64,000 nucleotides of DNA from Lewinellaceae bacterium (GTDB lineage Bacteria; Bacteroidota; Bacteroidia; Chitinophagales; Saprospiraceae): NCBI GenBank assembly GCA_020636445.1, contig JACJXV010000010.1, positions 1 to 64,000 on the forward strand, read 5' to 3'. The notes under the pieces were generated by a model, which was given only the letters and a program-made list of their open reading frames with translations, was not told the DNA's origin and did not search any database. A program made the position numbers and the translations under genes. Positions 25,246 to 33,837 of this stretch are shown here, in pieces; within the stretch, counting starts at the first letter, position 1; every line of letters starts with the position of its first letter.

Positions 25246-25749
25246 TTATAGGGAATTTGTGGTTACCGCGGCTGGCCATGCGTCAAGGCAAGCCCGCACT
25301 TCAACCTCCAGTTGAGGTAATACAGCCTCGATCGGGGGCGATAATCCAATATGCATGGGCTGAACCGTATCGATGGACACCGCCAGTAATTGAATATCCG
25401 GAAAACACCCCAAAAGCTGAAGACCGGAAAGCATATCTTTTAAGCCAATATCATGCGTGCTGAGGGCCTTGGGGAAATCGCTGGCAAAGCGAGGCCTGAT
25501 CCGGCGAATGGTTCCTGCCGGGCGCTGATCCAAAGTAGCATCTATCAGAATGATTCGCGGGTAGGACTCAAAAAATGTTAATAAATGAAATCCTCCTGTT
25601 CCGCCATCGAGGAGATCAACAGTGAGCGGCCATGACTGCTGTCGTAACCGCTCAATCAGATGCACACCCACGCCTTCATCACCCATAAGTAAATTACCAA
25701 TCCCCAGGATGAGGGTTTTCGACGCGGATGAGGTTGTAGCCAGGGACAT
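25246..25749 (-). CDS. Hydrogenase maturation protease (HyaD/HupD/HoxM family)
   Basis: Endopeptidase that trims the C-terminal tail of the NiFe large subunit after nickel insertion. Family motifs: LILGIGNLLMGDEGVGVHLIERL (Glu/Asp that binds nickel, near residues 10-35), DLLDGGTGGFHLL, LIDAT and STHDIGLKDML with the conserved histidine. The ATG at 25749 gives 167 residues, normal for the family; longer in-frame starts overlap the cytochrome gene. Its likely target is the large subunit two genes upstream, which still carries a 15-residue tail after His559. Confidence 0.93.
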   Translation of the reverse strand: MSLATTSSASKTLILGIGNLLMGDEGVGVHLIERLRQQSWPLTVDLLDGGTGGFHLLTFFESYPRIILIDATLDQRPAGTIRRIRPRFASDFPKALSTHDIGLKDMLSGLQLLGCFPDIQLLAVSIDTVQPMHIGLSPPIEAVLPQLEVEVRACLDAWPAAVTTNSL

Positions 25750-25780
25750 GTTGGTGTGTATTTCAGGGATGTTGTAAACG

Positions 25781-26473
25781 TTATTCTGGTTTTTCAGCCT
25801 GGAATTGTTCTTCTTCAATAAACTTCCACCCGCCGCCCATGGAGGAAATTTCACCGCGGCCCTCCACGTAATCGTGGTAAAATACCAGATAGACGTGGAT
25901 CAGGGTAAAGATGATAAACAACCACATAAAGGCGTGGTGCCAGTTCCTGACGGCAAAGTCGCTTCCAAAAAAGGCTGGCACCCAAATGAAGGCTCTGGTA
26001 AACCACCAGGTACTATTATCTGCCAGTAAACCCAGCCCCGTTACAACCATAAAAAGAGAAGCCAGGAATATCACAAAATACATAAATCCAGCCAGAGCGT
26101 TATGCCCAACCGACATATGTTCCTTCCCGCGCTGCAGGAAAATATCAATTTTCAGCACTTTAAATATTTCCGTAAAATACCGGCCATTGGTCGGAACGAA
26201 GTTTCGCCAGTTGGCATATTTATTCCCGGCAATCGACCAGTAGACGCGGAAAAGGAGGTTAAACATAAAAATATAGGCAGCGGTGAAATGCAGAAACCGG
26301 ATAATACCAAACATATAGCGATTGGATGCTTCCGCTCCCGAAAGCAGTGCCGGTGGGTTACCAATTAAATAGCCGGTAACACACAGCACAAATATGGCCA
26401 GCACATTTAGCCAGTGAAATATCCGTACGGGTAATTCCCAGACAAATACGCGGCGAAGTCTTTGGCCTTTCAT
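25781..26473 (-). CDS. NiFe-hydrogenase b-type cytochrome subunit (HyaC/HupC)
   Basis: Membrane subunit that accepts electrons from the hydrogenase small subunit and reduces quinone. 230 residues with four helices. Typical motifs are FVWELPVRIFHWLNVLAIFVLCVTGYLIG at the N terminus (haem-ligand His), RFLHFTAAYIFMFNLLFRVYW, GHNALAGFMYFVIFLASLFM and WHHAFMWLFIIFTLIHVYLVFYHDYVEGRGEISSM. Gene order small-large-cytochrome-protease matches group 1 uptake hydrogenases. It starts 82 bases after the large-subunit stop. Confidence 0.94.
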   Translation of the reverse strand: MKGQRLRRVFVWELPVRIFHWLNVLAIFVLCVTGYLIGNPPALLSGAEASNRYMFGIIRFLHFTAAYIFMFNLLFRVYWSIAGNKYANWRNFVPTNGRYFTEIFKVLKIDIFLQRGKEHMSVGHNALAGFMYFVIFLASLFMVVTGLGLLADNSTWWFTRAFIWVPAFFGSDFAVRNWHHAFMWLFIIFTLIHVYLVFYHDYVEGRGEISSMGGGWKFIEEEQFQAEKPE

Positions 26474-26555
26474 GATGCTATTTTTAGAGTGAACCAGAGT
26501 GGTGCAAAGTCAGTGTTTTGGCTACCCGGGGGTGGGTAGCCAAAACAACTGTGAC

Positions 26556-28280
26556 TCATAGTGCTTTTACACGTGCCATGTGATTCCCTTCCTCATCGTA
26601 GAGGTGAACGGCACACGCCATACAGGGATCAAAAGAATGCACCGTACGCAAAATTTCAACCGGTTGTTCCGGATCAGCTACCGGAGTGTCCCGCAAGGCG
26701 GCTTCGTAAGCTGAAAGCTTTCCTTCCGGATCGCGGGGAGAGGCATTCCAGGTAGTCGGCACCACCAACTGATAGTTCTTAATCTTTTGGTCTTCGATGA
26801 CAATCCAGTGCGCCAGGGCACCGCGCGGTGCCTCAGTATGGCCAACCCCCTGGGCTTGCTTAGGCCAGCGTTCGGGGTTGAACAGATCTGTATTTGCCAT
26901 CCGGTCATCACCATTCTTAATATTGGTGATCAGCATATCGTAAAACTCCTTGGCCCAGATCGCCGTTAATTGCGCTTCCAATCCACGAGCAGCGGTGCGC
27001 CCCAGGGTGGAGAATAAAGCAGTAACCGGCACGTCCAGCGTTTTGAGTGCGCGATCTACAACTTCTTTAAATTCATCGCGTCCACGGGCGTAGCCCACGA
27101 GTACCCGGGCCAATGGCCCAACTTCCATAGCGTGACCTTTCCACCGCGGTGTTTTCAGGAAGCTGTATTTTTCTTCTACGGGCAGGTTTTCGTAGGGAGG
27201 TTTGGGGCCTGTATATTTCAGGCGCGTCTCACCCTGCCAGGGGTGTAACCCTTTGGCCGAATTCCCATCTTCATGCTCATACCAGGAACGCTCAATAAAT
27301 TCCTGCACTTCCGTATCACTGCGCAGGTCAACATCATAGATCTCGTTGATATTTTTATCCAGAATAACGCCCCCCGGGAATTTATACCCGGAAGGATCAT
27401 TATAGCCATTCGTGGGCAGATCACCGTAAACCATATAGTTCCCCAATCCACCGCCGATAGCTCCCCAATCTTTGTAGTAGGAAGCAATTGCCATCAAATC
27501 GGGAATGTATACCTGTTCGATGAATTGCTGGCCTTGCTTGATCAGCGTTTCTACGTAGGCTAAGCGCTCGGCATTGATACCACTGGCATCATCCAGGCCG
27601 ATGGCACTGGCCATACCGCCAACCAGGTAATTGGGGTGCGGGTTCTTGCCACCAAAAATGGTGTGAATTTTAATGATTTCCTTTTGCCACTCGAGGGCTT
27701 CGAGGTAGTGCGCTAAGCCAATGAGGTTGACCTCTGCTGGTAACTTATAGGCAGGGTGCCCCCAATAACCATTCGCAAAAATGCCTAACTGACCACTTTC
27801 CACAAATTTCCCGATCCGCTTTTGCAAATCAGAAAAATACCCCGGAGAACTCTTGGGCCAGTGGGAAATCGACTGCGCAATCTCCGACGTTTTTTTAGGG
27901 TCAGCCTTCAGCGCATTCACGACGTCCACCCAGTCCATCGCATGCAGGTGGTAGAAGTGAATGACGTGGTCCTGCATGTACTGCGCACATTCCATCAGGT
28001 TGCGCACGTATTCCGCATTCGGCGGAATAACAATGCCCAGGGCATCTTCTACTGCCCGCACGGATGTCTGGGAGTGGACCGAAGTGCAAACCCCGCAAAC
28101 CCGACCCACAAAAGCCCAGGCATCCCGGGGATCTCTTCCCCGCAATATTTCTTCAATCAGCCGCACCATGGTTCCGGAACTATACGCATCCACCACTTTT
28201 CCATTCTGGATATCAGCTTCGATGCGCAGGTGTCCCTCAATGCGGGTGATGGGATCTATGACGATACGTTGGCCGCTCAT
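26556..28280 (-). CDS. Group 1 NiFe-hydrogenase large subunit
   Basis: Carries the NiFe(CN)2CO site that splits H2. L1 motif RVCGVCTSVH supplies Cys62 and Cys65; L2 motif DPCMACAVH supplies Cys553 and Cys556. His559 is followed by a 15-residue tail (LYDEEGNHMARVKAL) of the kind removed by the HyaD-type protease. The N-terminal DPITRIEGHLRIE is diagnostic. The length of 574 residues is normal. It starts 30 bases after the small-subunit stop. Exported folded with the small subunit through Tat, so active on the periplasmic side. HypA/B/C for nickel and Fe-ligand insertion are divergently encoded 1.5 kb away. Confidence 0.97.
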   Translation of the reverse strand: MSGQRIVIDPITRIEGHLRIEADIQNGKVVDAYSSGTMVRLIEEILRGRDPRDAWAFVGRVCGVCTSVHSQTSVRAVEDALGIVIPPNAEYVRNLMECAQYMQDHVIHFYHLHAMDWVDVVNALKADPKKTSEIAQSISHWPKSSPGYFSDLQKRIGKFVESGQLGIFANGYWGHPAYKLPAEVNLIGLAHYLEALEWQKEIIKIHTIFGGKNPHPNYLVGGMASAIGLDDASGINAERLAYVETLIKQGQQFIEQVYIPDLMAIASYYKDWGAIGGGLGNYMVYGDLPTNGYNDPSGYKFPGGVILDKNINEIYDVDLRSDTEVQEFIERSWYEHEDGNSAKGLHPWQGETRLKYTGPKPPYENLPVEEKYSFLKTPRWKGHAMEVGPLARVLVGYARGRDEFKEVVDRALKTLDVPVTALFSTLGRTAARGLEAQLTAIWAKEFYDMLITNIKNGDDRMANTDLFNPERWPKQAQGVGHTEAPRGALAHWIVIEDQKIKNYQLVVPTTWNASPRDPEGKLSAYEAALRDTPVADPEQPVEILRTVHSFDPCMACAVHLYDEEGNHMARVKAL

Positions 28281-28310
28281 AACTTTGGTTTTAAATACGA
28301 GAAATAGGGC

Positions 28311-29459
28311 TTAACTCAGCGGATTATCCAGTTCCTTTTCGGCTTTCTTGCCTTCATCAATGACGTCGACAATCAGGCGGCGCTTCTGGATATTTGTTGC
28401 AATGGCATGGACAGCAATTCCCGCTCCCACAGCTCCCGCTGCAACCAGGCCCACCTTATCGGCATTCGCTTCAATCCCGAAACCGGGGAAACTGGACATC
28501 TGCCGGTATAATGGCCCATTATCCCAGAAGTTTTCTTCGGAGCAGCCAATGCATCCATGACCCGACTGAATCGGATAACTAACGCCATTATTCCACTTGA
28601 TTACGCCGCAAGCGTTATAAGTCATCGGTCCTTTACATCCTACCTTGTACAGGCAGTATCCCTTCTTGGCATTTTCGTCGTCAAAGGTTTCGGCAAATAA
28701 ACCCGCGTCGTAATACGGCCGCCGATAGCAGCTGTCGTGTACCCGCTTGGAATAAAATGCCTTCGGACGACCCACCCGATCCAGTTCTGGAATCGCTCCG
28801 AATGTAACCAAATGCACCAGCGTCCCGGCCATTACCTCGCCAATTGGCGGGCACCCCGGAACTTTGATAATCGGCTTGCCCTTGACCAGCTTGTGAATCG
28901 GGGTTGCCTGGGTTGGATTAGGTTTGGCCGCTTGTACGCACCCATTGCAGGCACAACTTCCCCAGGCCAGAATAGCCTTGGCTCCCGCGGCCGCTTCCTG
29001 AAGGATTTGTTTCGATGATTTTCCCCCAATGCAGCAATATTCACCATCACCATAATTCGAAACCGACCCCTCTACGCAAAGTACATACTCCCCATAGTGG
29101 TCCTTCATTGTTTTTTGCATGGCCGCTTCTGCTGCATGGCCGGAGGCGGCCATCAGCGTTTCGGTGTAATCCAGCGATATTTTATCCAGAATAATATCCG
29201 CCACAATAGGGTGTGATGACCGGATAAAAGACTCACTGCAGCAAGTGCATTCCTGGAAGTGTAACCAAATCACCGGAATGCGCGGCGTATTCATCAGGGC
29301 TTTCGTAATCTGTGCCGTACCGCTGGCTTCCAACCCCAAATAGGCCGCCATGACCGTACAGAATTTCATAAAATCGCGGCGAGAATAGCCGCGGTGCCGT
29401 AATTCTTCGTAGTAGGTGAGCCGACGCTCAGGTGTGATTGGTGCCATAATACGTAGCAT
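28311..29459 (-). CDS. Group 1 NiFe-hydrogenase small subunit, oxygen-tolerant type signature
   Basis: Electron-transfer subunit with three FeS clusters. Tat signal SRRDFMKF at residues 26-33, then a hydrophobic stretch. Proximal cluster cysteines: ECTCCSES gives Cys71, Cys73 and Cys74, and GSCACNGC gives Cys169, Cys171 and Cys174. Cys73 and Cys174 occupy the places of the two extra cysteines of the [4Fe-3S] cluster in oxygen-tolerant enzymes (E. coli Hyd-1, Ralstonia MBH). Cys171 is one more. Distal and medial motifs DSCYRRPYYD, CLYKVGCKGP and GHGCIGCSE follow. A C-terminal anchor helix GLVAAGAVGAGIAVHAIA lies near residue 345. 382 residues. Start at 29459 or, less likely, the ATG four codons in. 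Confidence 0.96.
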   Translation of the reverse strand: MLRIMAPITPERRLTYYEELRHRGYSRRDFMKFCTVMAAYLGLEASGTAQITKALMNTPRIPVIWLHFQECTCCSESFIRSSHPIVADIILDKISLDYTETLMAASGHAAEAAMQKTMKDHYGEYVLCVEGSVSNYGDGEYCCIGGKSSKQILQEAAAGAKAILAWGSCACNGCVQAAKPNPTQATPIHKLVKGKPIIKVPGCPPIGEVMAGTLVHLVTFGAIPELDRVGRPKAFYSKRVHDSCYRRPYYDAGLFAETFDDENAKKGYCLYKVGCKGPMTYNACGVIKWNNGVSYPIQSGHGCIGCSEENFWDNGPLYRQMSSFPGFGIEANADKVGLVAAGAVGAGIAVHAIATNIQKRRLIVDVIDEGKKAEKELDNPLS

Positions 29460-29471
29460 TTCTGATTAGGG

Positions 29472-29498
29472 CAAAAGGAGTCAATAGATGCATACCAA
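29472..29498 (-). promoter_or_regulatory. Weak promoter candidate for the hydrogenase operon
   Basis: Minus strand TTG (29498-29496), 16 bases, TCCTTTTG (29479-29472), seven of eight consensus bases and a slightly short spacer. A transcript would start only a few bases before the small-subunit ATG. Confidence 0.3.
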
Positions 29499-29561
29499 GT
29501 TCCATGCTTTATTTTAGGTCCCCGCTGAGGATTATCACACTAATTCACTGATTTTTATCAC

Positions 29562-29591
29562 TTTGCTCCCTGAGGGTTCTCTCTATTTTTG
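29562..29591 (+). promoter_or_regulatory. Promoter of the hyp transcript
   Basis: TTTG (29562-29565), an 18-base spacer and TATTTTTG (29584-29591) match the Bacteroidota consensus in full, 31 bases before the small membrane-protein gene. A palindrome TTGATCAA starts at the end of the -7 box (29590-29597), reminiscent of half an FNR site but too short to claim. Confidence 0.7.
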
Positions 29592-29621
29592 ATCAATCTG
29601 TTCACAATTAAAAAGAAAATC

Positions 29622-29840
29622 ATGGGAAAGAACATTCGCCTGTCGCTTATAGCCACCTTGGGAAGCTTGCCGCTGGGGTTATCAGCACACCCGGGCCACG
29701 GAACCTTTTCCGGAAATGAACTGGCTCACTACTTCACCAGTGCTGAGCATGCTGTTCCGGTGCTAATCCTTGCTGTTGCACTTATCGTAGCCCTCGTCCA
29801 TTTTACCCGCGTATGGCGCGAACAGCACACCGGTAAATAA
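29622..29840 (+). CDS. Small membrane protein of a hydrogenase locus, HPGHG motif
   Basis: A 72-residue protein: a signal-like hydrophobic N terminus (MGKNIRLSLIATLGSLPLGLS), then AHPGHGTFSGNELAHYFTSAEH, a histidine-rich periplasmic segment, then one helix (VPVLILAVALIVALVHFTRVW) and a short basic tail. The HPGH motif recalls the start of HupE/UreJ nickel permeases, but the protein is far too short to be one. Ten bases before hypA on the same transcript. Metal handling for the hydrogenase is a reasonable guess only. An in-frame ATG at 29589 would overlap the promoter, so 29622 was chosen. Confidence 0.8.
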   Translation: MGKNIRLSLIATLGSLPLGLSAHPGHGTFSGNELAHYFTSAEHAVPVLILAVALIVALVHFTRVWREQHTGK

Positions 29841-29850
29841 GCCATCTCCC

Positions 29851-30225
29851 ATGCACGAACTATCACTGGTGCTGAACATTATCGATATCGCTACCGCTGA
29901 AGTACACCGGGCTGGTGGCGGCACGGTAACCGAAATTGAACTCGAAATCGGTGCATTGGCGGGTGTGGAACGTGCTGCACTTGATTTCGCCTGGGAAACT
30001 GCCGTGCGAAACACCGTGCTGGAAAATAGTGTGTTAACCATCCACGCTCCGCTTGGCCAGGCCCGTTGTATGGATTGTGAAACAGCATTTACAACTAATA
30101 ACCTTTTTACCGCTTGCCCTACCTGCGGAAGTTACTTCTGTGATATTACCGGCGGTCGTGAACTCAAAGTTAAGCGCCTGATTCTCGACCAGGAACCCGT
30201 CGCGGCGGGTAGCCTTCACCCTTAA
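29851..30225 (+). CDS. hypA: Hydrogenase maturation nickel metallochaperone HypA
   Basis: Delivers nickel to the hydrogenase large subunit together with HypB. The start MHELSLVLNII contains the conserved His2-Glu3 nickel site. Two zinc-ribbon pairs, RCMDC near residue 73 and CPTC near residue 90, form the structural zinc site. At 124 residues it is slightly longer than the usual 113-118, with a short C-terminal extension. It lies 12 bases before hypB. Confidence 0.95.
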   Translation: MHELSLVLNIIDIATAEVHRAGGGTVTEIELEIGALAGVERAALDFAWETAVRNTVLENSVLTIHAPLGQARCMDCETAFTTNNLFTACPTCGSYFCDITGGRELKVKRLILDQEPVAAGSLHP

Positions 30226-30237
30226 AATCATTCTCCT

Positions 30238-31113
30238 ATGTGCAGTACCTGCGGCTGTAGCCAATCCGACGGAACCGTCACCATCCAAGTGATCGGCAGC
30301 GGTGAACACGTTCATCTGAATGGGGACGGAACGGTTCATCATCATCACCATGATCACCACCACGAACCACACGGCCACAAACACCATCACGGTGATCACC
30401 ACCACCATGATCATGATTCCCACGGCCATCATCATGACCACGACCATTCGCATAGCCATAAGACTGTAGTTGACCTGGAACGCGATATTCTATCCCAAAA
30501 CCAATTGCTTGCCGAACGGAACCGCGGGTATTTTAGTGCCAAAAACATCCTGGCGCTTAACCTGGTAAGCTCTCCCGGGTCTGGTAAAACGGCCTTGCTC
30601 GAGAAGACGCTCGCCGATCTGCAGGGAAAACTCCCTTTTGTTGTTATTGAGGGCGACCAGCAGACTACCAATGACGCCGATCGTATTGCTGCCACCGGAG
30701 TTCCGGTAGCTCAAATCAATACCGGTAAAGGCTGTCATCTGGATGCCGCTATGGTCCAACAGGCCCTGCACAGTCTGCGCCCACCGGAGGAAGCGGTTGT
30801 CTTTATCGAAAATGTCGGCAACCTGGTATGTCCTGCCCTTTTTGATCTCGGCGAAAATGCCCGGGTAGTTATCATTAGTGTAACAGAAGGGGACGATAAA
30901 CCGCTTAAGTACCCCGACATGTTCCGGGACTCCGCCCTCTGCCTGATTAATAAAATCGATCTGCTCCCTTACGTAAGCTTTAGCGTGGAACGCGCAAAAG
31001 AATATGCCAGCCGGATTAACCCTCACCTGAAATTCCTTGAGGTATCGGCTACCCAGGGAACGGGCATGGATACCTGGTATCAATGGCTGACCAAACAGCG
31101 AGGATCGCTTTGA
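30238..31113 (+). CDS. hypB: Hydrogenase maturation GTPase HypB with histidine-rich nickel-store segment
   Basis: GTPase that loads nickel into the hydrogenase. The N terminus MCSTCGCSQ carries the CxxCGC high-affinity nickel motif. Residues about 35-78 are a very histidine/aspartate-rich stretch, the type that stores nickel in HypB of Bradyrhizobium. The GTPase part has P-loop VSSPGSGKTALLEKTL, VIEGDQQTTNDADRI, GKGCHLDAAMV (metal site Cys-His), IENVGNLVCPALFDLG, and NKIDLLPYV. 291 residues. Follows hypA by 12 bases; hypC comes after a 105-base gap. Confidence 0.96.
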   Translation: MCSTCGCSQSDGTVTIQVIGSGEHVHLNGDGTVHHHHHDHHHEPHGHKHHHGDHHHHDHDSHGHHHDHDHSHSHKTVVDLERDILSQNQLLAERNRGYFSAKNILALNLVSSPGSGKTALLEKTLADLQGKLPFVVIEGDQQTTNDADRIAATGVPVAQINTGKGCHLDAAMVQQALHSLRPPEEAVVFIENVGNLVCPALFDLGENARVVIISVTEGDDKPLKYPDMFRDSALCLINKIDLLPYVSFSVERAKEYASRINPHLKFLEVSATQGTGMDTWYQWLTKQRGSL

Positions 31114-31218
31114 ATAGGGGATATTACCGCTGGTTTATCAATGAAATAATTCGTATATTTAACCGCTTTTCGTTGTGTCGTTCCCCCGCAATACAGTAAA
31201 AAGATTATTCTACTACCG

Positions 31219-31464
31219 ATGTGCCTAGCGATACCTGGAAAAATTCTCTCCATTCCTGCCAGCCTCGATGATACCTTCCGGATGGGCCAGGTGTCCTTTG
31301 GCGGTATCCGTAAAGATGTGAATTTAGCAATGGTTCCGGAAGCCAAAATTGGCGACTATGTGTTGGTCCACGTAGGGGTCGCCATCAGCATCGTAGATGA
31401 AAAAGAAGCTAATCTCACCCTCCAGTACCTCCGCCAGATCGGTGAGCTGGACGAGATAACCTGA
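31219..31464 (+). CDS. hypC: Hydrogenase assembly chaperone HypC/HybG
   Basis: An 81-residue chaperone whose Cys2 (MCLAIPGKILSI) carries the Fe(CN)2CO unit with HypD and docks it on the large-subunit precursor. The motif VSFGGIRKDVNLAMVPEAKIGDYVLVHVGVAISIVDEKEA is diagnostic. It is the last hyp gene in the run: no hypD, hypE or hypF follows, so these must lie elsewhere if the enzyme is made. Confidence 0.95.
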   Translation: MCLAIPGKILSIPASLDDTFRMGQVSFGGIRKDVNLAMVPEAKIGDYVLVHVGVAISIVDEKEANLTLQYLRQIGELDEIT

Positions 31465-31807
31465 TATTTTTCCCATTTGCCCGGTAGATGGGCCCGTCAT
31501 TTCGTGGCGGGCTCCATCTTTTCCGGTTCCTGGGCGAGTTAGATAAACACGCTCTAAACTATCCGGCAAACCTAACTCTTCCCTGAAAAAGAGAAATTAC
31601 CCTTTGCGGGTAAAGGGTTAACCTTAGCTCAGCCCCAGCATTATCAGCTTGTTTTGTCCGCATAATTTGACAATATGCTTTTATACTTTTCGTATATTTG
31701 CACTACAGAGAAACCCCGGAATATACCTTAATTCCCTATTTAACGTTGTTGTTTAGACGGCCCATTAAACGCTGCTAACAGTTTCATAACCCAAAAACAA
31801 ACTCCCC
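31465..31807 (+). promoter_or_regulatory. Spacer with promoter for the T9SS cargo gene
   Basis: No gene. A hairpin ACCCTTT-N6-AAAGGGT lies at 31599-31618 without a U tract. A promoter follows: TTG (31667-31669), 23 bases, TATATTTG (31693-31700), a full -7 match at the upper limit of spacing, about 108 bases before the ATG at 31808. Confidence 0.6.
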
Positions 31808-33802
31808 ATGAACAAACTTAAATTGTTCTTTGGCTTGCTGTCCTGCCTGCTGATTTCATCTTCTCTTTCTGCGCAGTTCACGACTTATTTTGCCCAGGCT
31901 TCCGGAGCCCAATACTTACTTTTTGAGGCTGAAAGCCCTACGGCAAGCTACGCCTCCGGCGATGGCTCCGCTAACTGGAATACCATTGATGATGGGGGGG
32001 TGATGGCTATTCAGGCTTCGGCATCGGCAGGTGGCTCCCAGGCAAATAATGAAGACGCTGCCCGGCAGGTGTTTCGCTTTCTTCCTTCTGCTACCAGCCT
32101 GACGATTTATCTACGCGTAAGAGTTACTAACGGAAATAATAATTCGGTGATAATCCCGAGCATTAATGAATTCACGGGTGATTCGTGGGGATTTTCGGTG
32201 GATGATAGCCAAGCCCCCACCTACACCTGGATTAAAGGAGACCCCATACCGGTTAGCAATACCGCATCCCAAACGCTATCTCTTATCCCTAAGGATCCGG
32301 AATTGATTATCGATAAAATCCTGCTGCACGAATCGAATACTCTCGATAATGCCGCTATTGAAGCCTTAACCTTAACCGCCTCCCAGAGCCAGAATGCATT
32401 ATTACCCGGTACGCTGGGCCAGGTTATCCCCGAACAAGCTTCCGGGCAAACGCTGGGTATTAGCGCCAACTCCAGCGCGGGGATTATCACGGTTACTGGT
32501 CCGGGGCAACCATCAGGGGCAATCGGTTATTTTCCTTACAGTGGTTCCAGTTACATCCAAATTTCCCCGGGCACCAATGTTAATCTGGTGCTGGATACCA
32601 TGTTTTTTAATGAAGGAACTTGTAATCTGGAGTTCAACCGGCTTCGCTTAAAGTTTCGAACCCTGAGCATTGAAGATGGCGGGAGTAACAATAATTTCGG
32701 CACGGTAAATGCCAGCGCCTATGTTATCCCCACTGGTGGCGGAGCACCTGCAACGCTTCCTTTGAGTGCACAAAATAGCACAACAAACATACCAGGCACT
32801 ACGTACGAGTTAAAGGAATACGGGGATGCAGCCAGCATACTGACCCCCCATAAAGTAGTATTCACTATTACCTATACTGGAGGAAACAGAACCTTATTAG
32901 TAGATGATATTCAAATCAGTTTCGAAACTATTCCTGGACTAGACTTCCCATCCCCATCAGCGGAAAGTGCAATAGTTGCAAACGCACTCAATCCGACCCA
33001 GCCCAATATGGTCAACTTTAATTTATTCCTGGGAGCAGGTAATGAAGATATCGCCAGTCGCAGCTTCTTTACCTGGGATTTTGGCGATGGCAACACCTTC
33101 AGTGGCACTGGCATTACCGGAGGTACGCCAGTACATACTTTCAACTCTGTTGACACCTTTAATATTTGCGTTACCATTATGACTCGTGTCACCTTAAGTT
33201 CAGACTGCGACAGTGTCTCTACCTACCTCTGTACCCCCCTAGGTGTTATTATAGCCGCCCTCCCCGTCACCCTTACCTCCTTCACTGGGCGTTCGCTCGG
33301 CGATGGGCAGGTGCAACTGCAATGGGCGACCGCCAGTGAGGTGAATAATGCCTATTTCTCGGTGGAGCACAGTCCTACTGGCCAAAGCTTTTCACCCATC
33401 GGCCAGGCCGATGGTGCCGGAACGACGAACCAACCTCAAACCTATTCATTCCTGCATACGGGCGTCGGTGCGGGTATTCAGTATTACCGCCTGCGCCAGG
33501 TCGATTTCGACGGTACAACTGCCTATTCGCCGGTCATCAGTGTAAACGTAAAAGGAGATGCCCCACAAACCCTGCGGGTATACCCCAACCCTGCTCATGA
33601 CCAGGTTTGGATTGAACAACCCATAGCGGCACCTGTGCGCTTTACCTTGTTCAATGCCCAGGGACAGTTGATCCGCCAAGGGGCCTGGAACCAGGACCTG
33701 AACACCCTTGACATCCAGGATCTGCAGGCTGGGCTGTACGTCCTGCGCATTACCGACCCTCAGGGACAACCCATTCATACCGCTACGGTGCAGAAACAAT
33801 AA
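31808..33802 (+). CDS. Secreted PKD-domain protein with T9SS type A sorting domain
   Basis: A 664-residue exported protein. Sec signal MNKLKLFFGLLSCLLISSSL ends in SAQ. Residues 25-190 hold a beta-rich segment beginning AQYLLFEAESPTASY, carbohydrate-binding-like in appearance. A PKD domain lies near residues 385-475 (FTWDFGDGNTFSGTG, VHTFNSVDTFNICVTI). The segment LPVTLTSFTGRSLGDGQVQLQWATASEVNNAYFSVEHS starts the common pre-CTD fibronectin-like domain. The last 75 residues (LRVYPNPAHDQVWIEQP ... GLYVLRI) are a type A T9SS C-terminal domain. Function unknown; presumably surface-attached or released. A tandem repeat array starts 36 bases after the stop. Confidence 0.88.
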   Translation: MNKLKLFFGLLSCLLISSSLSAQFTTYFAQASGAQYLLFEAESPTASYASGDGSANWNTIDDGGVMAIQASASAGGSQANNEDAARQVFRFLPSATSLTIYLRVRVTNGNNNSVIIPSINEFTGDSWGFSVDDSQAPTYTWIKGDPIPVSNTASQTLSLIPKDPELIIDKILLHESNTLDNAAIEALTLTASQSQNALLPGTLGQVIPEQASGQTLGISANSSAGIITVTGPGQPSGAIGYFPYSGSSYIQISPGTNVNLVLDTMFFNEGTCNLEFNRLRLKFRTLSIEDGGSNNNFGTVNASAYVIPTGGGAPATLPLSAQNSTTNIPGTTYELKEYGDAASILTPHKVVFTITYTGGNRTLLVDDIQISFETIPGLDFPSPSAESAIVANALNPTQPNMVNFNLFLGAGNEDIASRSFFTWDFGDGNTFSGTGITGGTPVHTFNSVDTFNICVTIMTRVTLSSDCDSVSTYLCTPLGVIIAALPVTLTSFTGRSLGDGQVQLQWATASEVNNAYFSVEHSPTGQSFSPIGQADGAGTTNQPQTYSFLHTGVGAGIQYYRLRQVDFDGTTAYSPVISVNVKGDAPQTLRVYPNPAHDQVWIEQPIAAPVRFTLFNAQGQLIRQGAWNQDLNTLDIQDLQAGLYVLRITDPQGQPIHTATVQKQ

Positions 33803-33837
33803 TCCCGTCGGTTCGGGGAATGGCCCACGTTCCGTTC

